Below, piece after piece: positions 39,940 to 48,470 of a stretch of DNA of 62,235 nucleotides (positions are counted from its first letter, which is position 1; the number at the start of each line of letters is the position of its first letter). A program made the position numbers and the translations under genes. Where the stretch lies: assembly GCA_964505325.1 (NCBI GenBank), contig CAZDHT010000002.1, forward strand, positions 1 through 62,235, given 5' to 3'. Source of the stretch: CAZDHT01 sp964505325. Lineage in GTDB: Bacteria > Planctomycetota > PUPC01. Under the pieces are notes generated by a model, which saw nothing but the letters and a program-made list of their open reading frames with translations, was not told where the DNA came from and made no database searches.

Positions 39940-40800
39940 TCACTTAAACCATGGGGGCACTCCCCTCTTTATCGCATGCGCGTCTCCCAGCAGGTCCAGC
40001 ACAAGGCTGTCATTCTTCAGTATGCTCTGGCCGTCGACGTGCCAGTAGCACCGGGCAATGGGCACGCGGAGGCCCCATTCCGGAAGGCCGTACTCTTTGT
40101 TGCCCTTTCGGGACAGGGTCTTCACCTCGTTCCACGAAAGCACCCCGTCTTGGTTGGCATCCGCCAGTGACTTGAACTCGGCGAAGTTCGCGGGCGTCTT
40201 CTTGGTCCACTGCCATTCCGGCGAGGTGGGCGCGACGGGCACCCCGCCGATCGTGCCCGAGGTCACCGGCGGGCCGCTGGTGTAGATCCAGTCACACGGC
40301 TCGCCGCTGTACTCGAAGATGTAGCTGCAATTGATCCCGCCGGTCTTGGCGTTCTTCTTCGAGCTGCTGCCGTTGAGCGCGCCGGAATGCTCGTCGATGT
40401 CGGCCATCTCAAACTGGTCGATCGGCTTGGTCTGTCCCTGGTATCTCATGCCGTCCGGCCGGCCCCCTTGCTCGCCGGCGCTGGAGTCCTCTTTGCAAAG
40501 CATGCTCTTGGGTTCATCTATGAACTTCTTCTTGCCGCCTGTGCTGGTGAGCATGGTGAGCCAGGGCGGGTAGGCGCTGGACCGCCCGTCGTAGGGCTGG
40601 GAGTACATGAGCAGCGCGGCGCCGAACGTGTGGAGGTTGGCCAGGCAGTGGGTGATCCGCGCCTCGCGCCGGGCCTCCCGCAGCGACGGCAGCAGCATCC
40701 CGGCCAGAATCATGATAATCGTGATCACCACCAGCATCTCGATGATGGTGAAGCCTTGCCGGCGCAAGCCCGCGATCCGGTGCATCCTGCGATACAACAT
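39940..40800 (-). CDS. type IV prepilin-like protein with EF-hand loop
   Basis: A 286-residue pseudopilin-like protein. The prepilin cleavage site is G16 before FTIIEM, with Glu21 (+5), followed by a hydrophobic helix VVITIIMILAGMLLPSL and the PVC-typical REARREARITHCLANLHTFG. The C-terminal domain holds an EF-hand calcium loop, DANQDGVLSWNE (214-225), with ligands at 1, 3, 5, 9 and 12 intact. A prepilin peptidase would be required; none is in the window. AAGGAGGT lies 6 nt before the ATG. First gene of the minus-strand secretion operon; a TATAAT-type -10 box lies about 145 nt upstream. Confidence 0.9.
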   Translation of the reverse strand: MLYRRMHRIAGLRRQGFTIIEMLVVITIIMILAGMLLPSLREARREARITHCLANLHTFGAALLMYSQPYDGRSSAYPPWLTMLTSTGGKKKFIDEPKSMLCKEDSSAGEQGGRPDGMRYQGQTKPIDQFEMADIDEHSGALNGSSSKKNAKTGGINCSYIFEYSGEPCDWIYTSGPPVTSGTIGGVPVAPTSPEWQWTKKTPANFAEFKSLADANQDGVLSWNEVKTLSRKGNKEYGLPEWGLRVPIARCYWHVDGQSILKNDSLVLDLLGDAHAIKRGVPPWFK

Positions 40801-40942
40801 GGCACTACCTCCTTGGCGGCGGTCACACCGCGCCCGGTGGCCGGGTTCTCTTAATGCTACAGGCCGACGAAAGACATACGAGTCTTGGCCGGCCAAATGC
40901 GCCGGAACGGCGCAAAATCCCTCTCCGCTTCCACAGCTAATT

Positions 40943-40948
40943 ATTATA
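40943..40948 (-). promoter_or_regulatory. candidate -10 box for the secretion operon
   Basis: A perfect TATAAT on the minus strand in an AT-rich stretch (about 40935-40990) unlike its GC-rich surroundings. No good -35 box is seen at the right distance, so an activator may be needed. Confidence 0.4.
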
Positions 40949-41033
40949 GCTCAACATCTGCACAATCGTTGCGCCATTTTGTAAAATTATCTGGGCGGGA
41001 GATTGGCCGGCATTTCCCACTCAGTCGGCCGGC

Positions 41034-41717
41034 TTACTTGACGAACTTGTAGCCTTTGCCGTGCGCCGTGAGAATGTGCTTCGGCCGGTGAGGGTCATCC
41101 TCTATCTTCTGTCTCAGCCTGACGATATGATTGTCAATGGTTCTCGTGTCGGGCGGGAAATCATAGCCCCAGACCTCGGTCAGAATGGTCTGCCGGCTGA
41201 CCGGCTCGCCCCGCATCATCACCAGCAGGCGGAGCAGCTCCGATTCGAACGAAGAAAGCCGGACGGCCTGCTCGTTCCGGGTGAGCGTTTGCCGGTCGAA
41301 GTCCACGTGTATCCCGCTGAACGAGAATTCGCGGATCTTCTCCTTCCGCCCCTCGTACCGTCGCCTCACCGCGCTGATCCGGGACAACAGCTCCCGCATG
41401 CTGAACGGCTTGGTCACGTAGTCGTCCGCCCCCGTGTCGAGCCCGCGGATCTTATCGTCTTCCGCGTCCCGGGCGGTGAGCATGATGATCGGCGCCTGGA
41501 CCCCGCGACCGCGCAGCGCGGCGCACACCTCGTACCCATCCATCTCCGGCATCATCACGTCCAAGATGACGAGGTCTGGGGCGGATTCCGCCGCGGCCCT
41601 CAGCCCTTCCTTGCCGTCCCGCGCGGTGATCACCTCGTAGCCCTCCCGAGAGAGGGTGTCTTCCAGACCCGCCAGCATGTCAGCTTCATCTTCGACGATG
41701 AGCACTTTCTCAGCCAT
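41034..41717 (-). CDS. OmpR/PhoB-family response regulator
   Basis: A 227-residue two-component regulator. Receiver domain: EDE acidic pocket (9-11), phosphoacceptor Asp53 (ILDVMMPEMDG), Thr/Ser at MLTARDA, Lys103 in TKPF. C-terminal winged helix (about 130-227) ending WGYDFPPDTRTIDNHIVRLRQKIEDDP and ILTAHGKGYKF. No histidine kinase is adjacent, so it is an orphan here. I start at ATG 41717; the open frame upstream (to 41753) overlaps the end region of the methyltransferase gene. It lies 36 nt downstream of that gene and probably shares its promoter at 42666-42695. Confidence 0.94.
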   Translation of the reverse strand: MAEKVLIVEDEADMLAGLEDTLSREGYEVITARDGKEGLRAAAESAPDLVILDVMMPEMDGYEVCAALRGRGVQAPIIMLTARDAEDDKIRGLDTGADDYVTKPFSMRELLSRISAVRRRYEGRKEKIREFSFSGIHVDFDRQTLTRNEQAVRLSSFESELLRLLVMMRGEPVSRQTILTEVWGYDFPPDTRTIDNHIVRLRQKIEDDPHRPKHILTAHGKGYKFVK

Positions 41718-41753
41718 AGTCCGTTCCCACCGTTTACGGGTGCCAGCGGGCAC

Positions 41754-42632
41754 TCATGCCCGCCCGGTCAAAAGCCTTCCGGCCCGCGCGATGTGCTCCG
41801 GCGTCGTGCCGCAGCATCCCCCGACGATGTTGGCCCCTGCCGCGGCGATCTCAGGTATTCTCGCAGCCCACGTTTCGGCGTCTTCGTCGAACACCGTCCG
41901 TCCCTCGACAAGCTTCGGCTGCCCGGCGTTCGGCTCGGCGATGATGGGCCCCCGGGCCACGGCCTTGACCTCCTTCACGACCTCCACCATTTCCTCTGTG
42001 CCCAGCCCGCAGTTCGAGCCGACCACGTCGGCGCCGGCCTCCAGCAGCGCCTCCGTCGCCTGCGCCACTGTCTCGCCCATCAACGTCCGGTAGCCGACTT
42101 TGCCGGCCGAGTACGTCGCACAGGCGAGCACCGGCAGGTCGCACGTATTTCTCGCCGCCCGGACGGCCGCTGCGGCCTCTACCGCACTGCCCATCGTCTC
42201 GACAATGATCCCGTGAACGCCCGCCCCGGCGAGCGCGGCGATCTGCGCGGTAAAGGCCGCCTCGAATTCCTCCACCGAGTGGGTCCCGTACGGCGCGGGC
42301 AGCTCGCCCGTCGGCCCCACGTCGCCCAGCACGTAGATACCGTCGTCGCCCGCGGCCCGCAGAGCGTTCTCCGCGGCCGCCTGGCAGAACCGTTCCACGT
42401 CGGCCGCGTGGCCCGACAGAGCCAGCTTCCACTCCGTCGCGCCAAACGTGTTGGTCAGGACAATCTGGGCGCCCGCCTCGATGTAGCCGCGGTGAATCCC
42501 CTCAACGGCGTCGGGCTTGTCTACGTTCCAGACCTCGGGGCAGTCCCCCTCCAGGCCCAGCCCGAAGAGCTGAGTACCCATCGCGCCGTCCAGCAGCAAC
42601 GGGTCGTTCAATACATCGCGCAGGTCACGCAT
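41754..42632 (-). CDS. homocysteine S-methyltransferase family protein
   Basis: A 292-residue TIM-barrel methyltransferase like the N-terminal (Hcy) module of MetH, BHMT and MmuM. Zinc-thiolate ligands are present: Cys in GSNCGLG (about 205-211) and the Cys pair in GGCCGTTPEH near the C-terminus; the N-terminal DGAMGTQLF is typical. Methyl donor cannot be told by sequence. ATG 42632 has AAGGA 6 nt upstream; a TTG at 42638 is the alternative. Possible link to the homocysteine-forming genes at 107-1271: it would convert homocysteine to methionine. Divergent from the glycosyltransferase operon. Confidence 0.9.
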   Translation of the reverse strand: MRDLRDVLNDPLLLDGAMGTQLFGLGLEGDCPEVWNVDKPDAVEGIHRGYIEAGAQIVLTNTFGATEWKLALSGHAADVERFCQAAAENALRAAGDDGIYVLGDVGPTGELPAPYGTHSVEEFEAAFTAQIAALAGAGVHGIIVETMGSAVEAAAAVRAARNTCDLPVLACATYSAGKVGYRTLMGETVAQATEALLEAGADVVGSNCGLGTEEMVEVVKEVKAVARGPIIAEPNAGQPKLVEGRTVFDEDAETWAARIPEIAAAGANIVGGCCGTTPEHIARAGRLLTGRA

Positions 42633-42665
42633 CTGCAATCCTTCTCACCGGGGTCCTCATCCAGT

Positions 42666-42695
42666 AGTATAAGCGGGCGTTCCCCTCCGCGTCAA
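42666..42695 (-). promoter_or_regulatory. sigma-70-like promoter for the methyltransferase/regulator genes
   Basis: Minus strand: TTGACG (42695-42690), 18 bp spacer, TATACT (42671-42666). The leader is about 27 nt. Confidence 0.6.
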
Positions 42696-42759
42696 GTCTA
42701 CCCAGCCGGTCAAACGGCCGGCGCGGAGGCAAGTGGAAGGCGGCCTGTTCTGGTCTCTG

Positions 42760-42788
42760 TTGACCCGCCGCGGGAGCGGAAATATAAT
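42760..42788 (+). promoter_or_regulatory. strong sigma-70-like promoter for the glycosyltransferase operon
   Basis: TTGACC (42760-42765), 17 bp spacer, perfect TATAAT (42783-42788). The best consensus match in the window. The leader is about 50 nt. Confidence 0.7.
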
Positions 42789-42816
42789 CAGCACGTGCGG
42801 TGGCGTCCCCTCTTCA

Positions 42817-42844
42817 CGAGGTCCCCGAAACGAGGTCCCCGAAA
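42817..42844 (+). repeat. 14-bp tandem duplication covering the ribosome binding site
   Basis: CGAGGTCCCCGAAA occurs twice in direct tandem (42817-42830, 42831-42844). Each copy contains GAGGT, and the last A of the second copy is the A of the glycosyltransferase ATG. It makes a duplicated Shine-Dalgarno, the near one about 8 nt from the start. Confidence 0.85.
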
Positions 42845-44028
42845 TGAGCCCGGGTGCTGGAAAGCCCATCAAGGTCGCGCACGTCATCACCCGCTTCATT
42901 CGCGGCGGAGCGCAGGAGAATACCCTGCTCACTGTTCAGGGGCTGGCCAGGGTGCCGGACTACGAGGCCGTGCTCATCACCGGCCCCGGGCTGGGCCCGG
43001 AGGGGGACATGGTTCCCGATGCGAAAGAATCGGGCGTCGACGTGGTCGTAATCGACGCGATGCGGCGGGCGATTAACCCATGGCGGGACCTCGCAGCCTA
43101 TCGCGCCCTGCGGCGCTGGATGCGCGAACACCATCCGGATATCGTCCATACCCACAGCTCCAAGGCGGGGATCCTGGCCCGCAAGGCGGCGAAAGACGAG
43201 AAGGTGCCGCGGATCGTGCACACCATCCACGGCCTGCCCTTCCACGATTACGAGAAGGCGTGGGTGAACAAGCTCTACATCGAGCTGGAGCGAAACGCCG
43301 CGCGCTACACCGGCCTCATCATCAGCGTGGCCGACGCGATGACGGCGAAAGCGGTCGCGGCCGGGGTCGCGCCGCGCGAGAAGTTCGTCACCGTGTACAG
43401 CGGCATGAACGTCGAGCCGTTTATCAATGGAGAGCATGATCCGGCGGCGGTTCGGGGCTCACTTGGCATCTCACACGATGACCTCGTGGTCGGCGTGATC
43501 GCGCGGATCAGCCCGCTCAAGGGGCACGAGTTCATCATCCGCGCCGCGCCGAAGATTCTCGAACAGCACCCGGATGTCAGACTGCTCTTCGTCGGCGATG
43601 GGCACATCCGGTCGGAGATGGAGGAGCTGGCCCGCGAGAAGGGCGTGTTCGAGCGCATCGTTTGGGCGGGCCTGCGCGACTATCGCGAGATCCCGGAGCT
43701 GATCTCGGCGATGGACCTCGTCGTTCACACGTCGCTCCGCGAGGGACTGGCCCGGGTGCTGCCCCAGGCCCTGCTGTCGGGTGTGCCGGTCGTCTCGTAC
43801 GACGTGGATGGCGCCCGGGAAGTTGTGGTGAACGGCGAGACCGGGTGGCTGGTCGAACCGGAGTCGGTCGACGGGCTTTCCGAGGCGGTGTGCGAGGTGC
43901 TGGATGATCTGAATGCCGCCCGGGCGATGGCACAGGTCGGCCGGCAGATCTGCGAGCGGCGCTTCCGCGGCGAGGTGATGGTCGAGGCCATCGCCGGCGA
44001 ATACCAGAAGCTGCTTGGAAGAGAGTGA
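42844..44028 (+). CDS. GT4-family glycosyltransferase
   Basis: A 394-residue GT-B retaining glycosyltransferase. N-terminal KVAHVITRFIRGGAQENTL (nucleotide-sugar acceptor loop), HTHSSKAGILARKAA and IHGLPFHDYEK; C-terminal GVIARISPLKGHEFIIRA, LLFVGDGHIRSEME and the EX7E-like donor site SLREGLARVLPQALLSGVPVVSYDVDGAREVV. Soluble or peripheral; probably acts in polysaccharide or glycan assembly. The ATG at 42844 follows the tandem RBS duplication; the frame is open upstream but carries the promoter. The first gene of a plus-strand run. Confidence 0.93.
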   Translation: MSPGAGKPIKVAHVITRFIRGGAQENTLLTVQGLARVPDYEAVLITGPGLGPEGDMVPDAKESGVDVVVIDAMRRAINPWRDLAAYRALRRWMREHHPDIVHTHSSKAGILARKAAKDEKVPRIVHTIHGLPFHDYEKAWVNKLYIELERNAARYTGLIISVADAMTAKAVAAGVAPREKFVTVYSGMNVEPFINGEHDPAAVRGSLGISHDDLVVGVIARISPLKGHEFIIRAAPKILEQHPDVRLLFVGDGHIRSEMEELAREKGVFERIVWAGLRDYREIPELISAMDLVVHTSLREGLARVLPQALLSGVPVVSYDVDGAREVVVNGETGWLVEPESVDGLSEAVCEVLDDLNAARAMAQVGRQICERRFRGEVMVEAIAGEYQKLLGRE

Positions 44029-44038
44029 CCAACGTCGA

Positions 44039-44566
44039 ATGAAGATCGCGGTCCCAAGCTTGCGGGGAGGCAGGCACGCTCTCGAATCCACCGTGCCGCC
44101 ATCCGCGTACGGCGAGTGGATCGCCGGGTCGGGCCTGGAGTTTCGCGGCACGATCAGCGTGAAAGCCGTTGTGCACAAGATTCAGGAGGAACTGTTGGTT
44201 GCGGCCGACGTGACCGCCGTCGTAAGGGCGGCGTGCGCGCGGTGTCTCGAGGAGTTTGAAATGCCGCTCGCCGCGACCTTCGAGGCGCTGTATGTTCCGT
44301 CCAGTCAAATGGATATGACGGGCCCCGCCAGCCACCGGGCCGAAGGCGAAAGCCAGCGAGTCCTGTACTACTCCGGCGGCGAAGTGGACCTGGGCGAGCA
44401 GGTGGTGGAAGCTCTCTCGCTTGCCGTCCCCATGAAGCTGTTGTGCAGCAGCGACTGCAAAGGTATCTGCCCCACCTGTGGCGCGAATCTGAACGAGGTG
44501 GAATGCAACTGCTCCAAGGGCGAAGACTTCAACAAGCCCTTCAAGGGGCTGTTTGGTGACATATAG
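44039..44566 (+). CDS. YceD/DUF177 family protein
   Basis: A 175-residue protein of the DUF177/YceD family: a beta-rich N-terminal half, a central VRAACARCLEEFEMPL (CxxC), and the family-typical C-terminal LCSSDCKGICPTCGANLNEVECNC with six Cys. In most bacteria this gene directly precedes rpmF (ribosomal protein L32) and is tied to rRNA processing. Here no rpmF follows; a nitrilase gene comes 39 nt later. The start is ATG 44039, 10 nt after the glycosyltransferase stop; a TTG at 44015 overlapping that gene is the alternative. No clear Shine-Dalgarno. Confidence 0.88.
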   Translation: MKIAVPSLRGGRHALESTVPPSAYGEWIAGSGLEFRGTISVKAVVHKIQEELLVAADVTAVVRAACARCLEEFEMPLAATFEALYVPSSQMDMTGPASHRAEGESQRVLYYSGGEVDLGEQVVEALSLAVPMKLLCSSDCKGICPTCGANLNEVECNCSKGEDFNKPFKGLFGDI

Positions 44567-44605
44567 ATCAGACGTTTCTTTACGGCCGGTTAAGGAGCAT
44601 TGGTC

Positions 44606-45568
44606 ATGCAGGACATCCGAGCTGCCGCCGTCCAGTTCCAGCACGCGCCGGGCAACAAAGAGTCCAACCTGGGCAAGATCCGCGCGTTCGTGAAGCGCGC
44701 CGCCGGGCAAGAGGTCGGCCTCGTTGTATTTCCTGAGATGTGCATCACCGGCTACTGGCATCTGCGCCATCTTTCCCGCGACGAGATCGGCGCGCTCGCC
44801 GAGCCGGTTCCCGCCGGCCCGTCCACCCAGGAGCTCGTGGCCCTTGCCAAGGCTCACAACATGACCATCGGCGCCGGACTGATTGAACGAGCCGAGGACG
44901 GCACGCTTTACAATGCCTACGTCGTGGCCATGCCGAACGGCCAAACGGTCCGGCACCGCAAGCTTCACTGTTTCATCAGCGAGCACATGGCGTCGGGCAA
45001 CGAGTACACCGTCTTCGACACGCCGCTCGGGTGCCGGATGGGGATTCTCATATGCTACGACAACAACATCATCGAGAACGCCAGGATCACCGCGCTCCGG
45101 GGGGCGGAGATCCTCCTGGCTCCGCACCAGACCGGCGGCTGTCGTACGTCCAGCCCCGGCTGCATGGGCGCGATTGACCCGGAGTTGTGGAACAACCGCG
45201 CGGAGAACCCATGGGCCATCGAAGCGGAGTTGCGCGGCCCTAAGGGACGCGCGTGGCTGATGCGCTGGCTGCCGGCACGCGCTCACGACAACGGCATGTT
45301 CCTGGTCTACAGCAACGGGGTCGGCCTGGACGACGACGAAGTGCGGACCGGAAACGCAATGATCCTCGACCCTTACGGGGAGATCCTCGCCGAGACGTGG
45401 AAGGCGGCCGACGAAATGGTGGTGGCCGACCTGGAGGCAAAGCGGATCCACATGTGCACGGGGCAGCGCTGGATCCGGACCCGCCGCCCGGACCTCTACG
45501 GAGAGCTGACCGTACCGAGCGACAGGGAAGAGGATACCCGCAAGGTCCGCTTCGAGAAGAAGAAGTGA
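44606..45568 (+). CDS. nitrilase/carbon-nitrogen hydrolase family protein
   Basis: A 320-residue C-N hydrolase with the complete catalytic triad: Glu44 (FPEMCITGY), Lys119 (RHRKLHCF) and Cys150 (GILICYDNN). The segment PHQTGGCRTSSPGCMGAIDP after the Cys is unusual and Cys-containing. It should hydrolyse amides or nitriles of small molecules; the exact branch is not clear. ATG 44606 has AAGGAG about 8-9 nt upstream; a TTG at 44600 is the alternative. It is followed at 40 nt by an amidohydrolase, so the two may act in sequence on a nitrogen-containing compound. Confidence 0.9.
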   Translation: MQDIRAAAVQFQHAPGNKESNLGKIRAFVKRAAGQEVGLVVFPEMCITGYWHLRHLSRDEIGALAEPVPAGPSTQELVALAKAHNMTIGAGLIERAEDGTLYNAYVVAMPNGQTVRHRKLHCFISEHMASGNEYTVFDTPLGCRMGILICYDNNIIENARITALRGAEILLAPHQTGGCRTSSPGCMGAIDPELWNNRAENPWAIEAELRGPKGRAWLMRWLPARAHDNGMFLVYSNGVGLDDDEVRTGNAMILDPYGEILAETWKAADEMVVADLEAKRIHMCTGQRWIRTRRPDLYGELTVPSDREEDTRKVRFEKKK

Positions 45569-45608
45569 CCTCGACACCTCTTGCACCCGTCAATGGGAGG
45601 GAGACCGT

Positions 45609-46391
45609 ATGCTGATTGTCGATTGCCACGTCCACTGCGGCAGGCTGGACGATTCGGCCCCACAGAGCTACGAGGACATCGCGCCGTACTTCGACGAAGC
45701 GGGCGTAGACGCCGCAGTCTGCTTCTCACCCGTGATGGAAATCTACGACCGCTACGCACCGGACTTCGAAGACACTGACGACTGGCGGAAACGGCGGCAG
45801 AGCTCCCGAGACTACCTGCTCAGCCTCGAGGACAGGCGCCATCGGATCTATCCCTTCTACTTCGTATGGAACGATTTCGACACGTCGGGCCTTGAGAATT
45901 ACTGCGGGATCAAGTGGCACCGCCACGAGGACGAGCCGACGTACCGCTACGACGACCCGCGGTGCGCGGCGATGCTCGACGCCATCCGTGAGCTTGGATT
46001 CGTCGTGGTGCTTGAGGAAGAATATGAGAACACGATGCGATTTGTGGACGACATCGGCAAGGGGATTCCGGTCATTATTCCGCACCTGGGCTACCTGAAC
46101 GGCGGGATCAGGAGGCTGTTCGAGGAAGACTTCTGGCGGCGGGAGAATACGTTCGCCGACATGTCCGCGGGCGCCGCCAGCGAAGAGGACATCAGAAGGT
46201 TCCTCGACCGGTACGGCCCGCACCGGCTGCTCTACGGCAGCGATTATCCCTTCGGAGACTCCGTCACATCGAAGCGCACGATCCTCAATCTGGGCCTGCC
46301 GGAGGCCGACCGGAAGCTGATCCTGGGCGAGAATGTGATGAGGCTCCTGAAGAACCTGGACGGGCACGGGGAGCCGGAACCGTCCGAATGA
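45609..46391 (+). CDS. amidohydrolase family (amidohydrolase_2-like) protein
   Basis: A 260-residue TIM-barrel metal-dependent hydrolase. The N-terminal metal site is DCHVHCG (5-11), a second His comes in IPHLGYLNGGI and the C-terminal Asp in YGSDYPFGD, the classic amidohydrolase_2 order. The protein is on the short side for the family. Reaction not identifiable by eye: C-N or C-C hydrolysis or decarboxylation of a small substrate. Shine-Dalgarno GGGAGGGA lies before the ATG. It ends the glycosyltransferase/YceD/nitrilase/amidohydrolase run. Confidence 0.88.
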   Translation: MLIVDCHVHCGRLDDSAPQSYEDIAPYFDEAGVDAAVCFSPVMEIYDRYAPDFEDTDDWRKRRQSSRDYLLSLEDRRHRIYPFYFVWNDFDTSGLENYCGIKWHRHEDEPTYRYDDPRCAAMLDAIRELGFVVVLEEEYENTMRFVDDIGKGIPVIIPHLGYLNGGIRRLFEEDFWRRENTFADMSAGAASEEDIRRFLDRYGPHRLLYGSDYPFGDSVTSKRTILNLGLPEADRKLILGENVMRLLKNLDGHGEPEPSE

Positions 46392-46723
46392 GCAGGAACG
46401 GGACCGCTCGGACGGGCAATTCCTCGGAGGCCCGCGGGCGCCTCGTTCTGTCATTATGGCGCCGGGTTCGGGGCTTCCGACTGCCAAAGTGACATAAGAC
46501 CCGGTTGAGCGCCCGCCACTGCACAAAAGAGACCGGCCCGTAACTCCTTGTTCTTCAATTACTTGTGTTAATTCTCCGCCGACCGTTCGCTTCTGCGCTT
46601 GTTTCGGCACGCTATTTGTATATCATTAGCCGTTCCCCATACTGTGGGTCACCGCGCTGTGCGCGGGCCCGTGGGGCAAGAGAGCCTGTCCATTCGCAAC
46701 TGTCTGAGGAGGCGGTGGGTCAA
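46392..46723. other. 332-bp intergenic region upstream of the chaperonin cluster
   Basis: No gene recognised. A candidate promoter is at 46599-46626. The CIRCE operator of HrcA (TTAGCACTC-N9-GAGTGCTAA) is absent by eye, and no clear sigma-32 box was found, so heat regulation, if any, works by other means. Confidence 0.5.
46599..46626 (+). promoter_or_regulatory. candidate sigma-70-like promoter for the groEL cluster
   Basis: TTGTTT (46599-46604), 16 bp spacer, TATCAT (46621-46626). The leader is about 90 nt, with GAGGAGG about 11 nt before the ATG. Confidence 0.45.
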
Positions 46724-48400
46724 ATGGCGAAACAAATGGCATTCGACGTGGAAGCCCGGCGGGCGTTGCGGGATGGCGTGGTCAAGCTGGCCCGGGCTGT
46801 CAGGAGCACCCTTGGTCCCCGCGGCCGCAACGCGGTGCTTCAGAAGAGCTGGGGAAGTCCGACGGTGACCAAGGACGGCGTCACCGTGGCGGAGGAGATC
46901 GAACTCCGCGACAAATATGAGAACCTGGCCGTCCAGATGGTCAAGCAGGCGGCCTCCAAGACCAGCGACGTCGCCGGCGACGGCACCACCACGGCGACCG
47001 TCCTGACCGAGGCGATGTTCCTGGAGGGCCTCAAGAACACCATGGCGGGGGCCAATCCGCTCGACCTCACGCGGGGAATCCAGAAAGCCGTCGACACGGT
47101 CGTCGCCGAGCTCGCGAAGGCCGCAGAGCCCGTCGCGGGCAGGGCCGAGACGGTGGCAAAGGTCGCGTCCATCGCGGCGAACAACGATCCGCAGGTCGGC
47201 AAGATCATCGCAGACGCCTTCAAGAAAGTGGGCAAAGATGGCGTGATCACCGTGGAGGAGGGGAAAACGTCTGAGACCGACGTCGAGGTGGTCGAAGGAA
47301 TGCAGTTCGACCGTGGTTACCTCTCCGCGCATTTCGTTACCGACCCCGAACTGATGGAGGTCGACCTCCGCGACGCACTGATTCTTGTTTACGAAGACAA
47401 GATCGCCGCAGCGAAGGACCTCATCCCCTTGATGGAGAAGGTCAGCAAGGCCGGCAAGCCGCTGGTCATCATTGCCGAGACGGTGGAGGGCGACGCGCTC
47501 GCCACGCTCGTGGTCAACAAGTTGCGCGGCGTGGTCCAGTGCGCGGCGGCCAAGGCCCCCGGCTACGGCGATCGCCGGAAGGCCATGCTCGGCGACATCG
47601 CCGCACTCACCGGCGCGCGGGCCATCTACAAGGATCTCGGCATCCAGCTCGACACGGTTTCGCTGGCGGATCTCGGCCGGGCCCGGCGCGTCCTGATCGA
47701 CAAGGACAACACCACCATCGTCGAAGGTGCCGGAGATGCGGCGGAGATCAGCGGCCGGGTGAAGCAGATCCGTACCGAGATCGAGACCACCACCAGCGAC
47801 TACGACCGGGAGAAGCTCCAGGAACGGCTGGCCAAGATCGCAGGCGGGGTGGCGCAGATCAACGTGGGCGCCGCCACCGAGAGCGAAATGAAGGCCAAGA
47901 AGGCCCGAGTCGAAGACGCGATCCACGCGACCCGCGCCGCCGTCGAGGAGGGTATCGTACCGGGCGGCGGGGTGGCGTTGATCCGGGCGCTGCCGGCGCT
48001 CGATTCGCTGAAGCTTAAGGGCGACGAAGCCACCGGCGTCGAGATCGTCAGGAAAGCGCTGACCCGGCCGCTCTTCTTCATCGCCGAGAACGCCGGGCAG
48101 ACCGGCAGCATCGTCGTCGACACCGTGATGAAGGGCGCGGGCGGGTTCGGCTACGATGCCGACGCCGATTCGTATTGCGACTTGGTCGAGGCGGGCGTCG
48201 TGGACCCGGCCAAGGTGGTGCGGTCGGCGCTGCAGAACGCCGCGAGCGTCGCGAGCGTGCTCATGCTGAGCGACTGCCTGATCACCGAGGTGCCCAAAGA
48301 GGAAGAGGAATCGATGCCCCCCGGCGGCCCAGGCGGCATGGGCGGGATGGGCGGCATGGGCGGGATGGGCGGCATGGGCGACATGGGCGGCATGATGTAA
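46724..48400 (+). CDS. groEL1: chaperonin GroEL (copy 1, with GGM tail)
   Basis: A 558-residue Hsp60. The ATP site is intact: TLGPRGRNAVL, TKDGVTVAEEIEL, VAGDGTTTATVL (Asp87 equivalent), KAPGYGDRRKAMLGDIA and the C-terminal VVDPAKVVRSALQNAASVAS. The tail ends in GGM repeats (GGMGGMGGMGG) typical of the folding GroEL. The start is ATG 46724 behind GAGGAGG. It is followed by groES and a second groEL, an arrangement seen in Planctomycetes. The TVAEEIEL variant (usually TVAKEIEL) is a minor change. It would form a 14-mer with GroES. Confidence 0.97.
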   Translation: MAKQMAFDVEARRALRDGVVKLARAVRSTLGPRGRNAVLQKSWGSPTVTKDGVTVAEEIELRDKYENLAVQMVKQAASKTSDVAGDGTTTATVLTEAMFLEGLKNTMAGANPLDLTRGIQKAVDTVVAELAKAAEPVAGRAETVAKVASIAANNDPQVGKIIADAFKKVGKDGVITVEEGKTSETDVEVVEGMQFDRGYLSAHFVTDPELMEVDLRDALILVYEDKIAAAKDLIPLMEKVSKAGKPLVIIAETVEGDALATLVVNKLRGVVQCAAAKAPGYGDRRKAMLGDIAALTGARAIYKDLGIQLDTVSLADLGRARRVLIDKDNTTIVEGAGDAAEISGRVKQIRTEIETTTSDYDREKLQERLAKIAGGVAQINVGAATESEMKAKKARVEDAIHATRAAVEEGIVPGGGVALIRALPALDSLKLKGDEATGVEIVRKALTRPLFFIAENAGQTGSIVVDTVMKGAGGFGYDADADSYCDLVEAGVVDPAKVVRSALQNAASVASVLMLSDCLITEVPKEEEESMPPGGPGGMGGMGGMGGMGGMGDMGGMM

Positions 48401-48470
48401 TGGCCGACAGGTAGAGAGCGTATAACCAAGTAGAGCCAAAAGGACGACATTTTCAGGAGGGGCGAGGAAG

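Noticed and set aside
46392..46723. CIRCE/HrcA operator upstream of groEL
   Set aside because: No TTAGCACTC-N9-GAGTGCTAA-like inverted repeat could be found.
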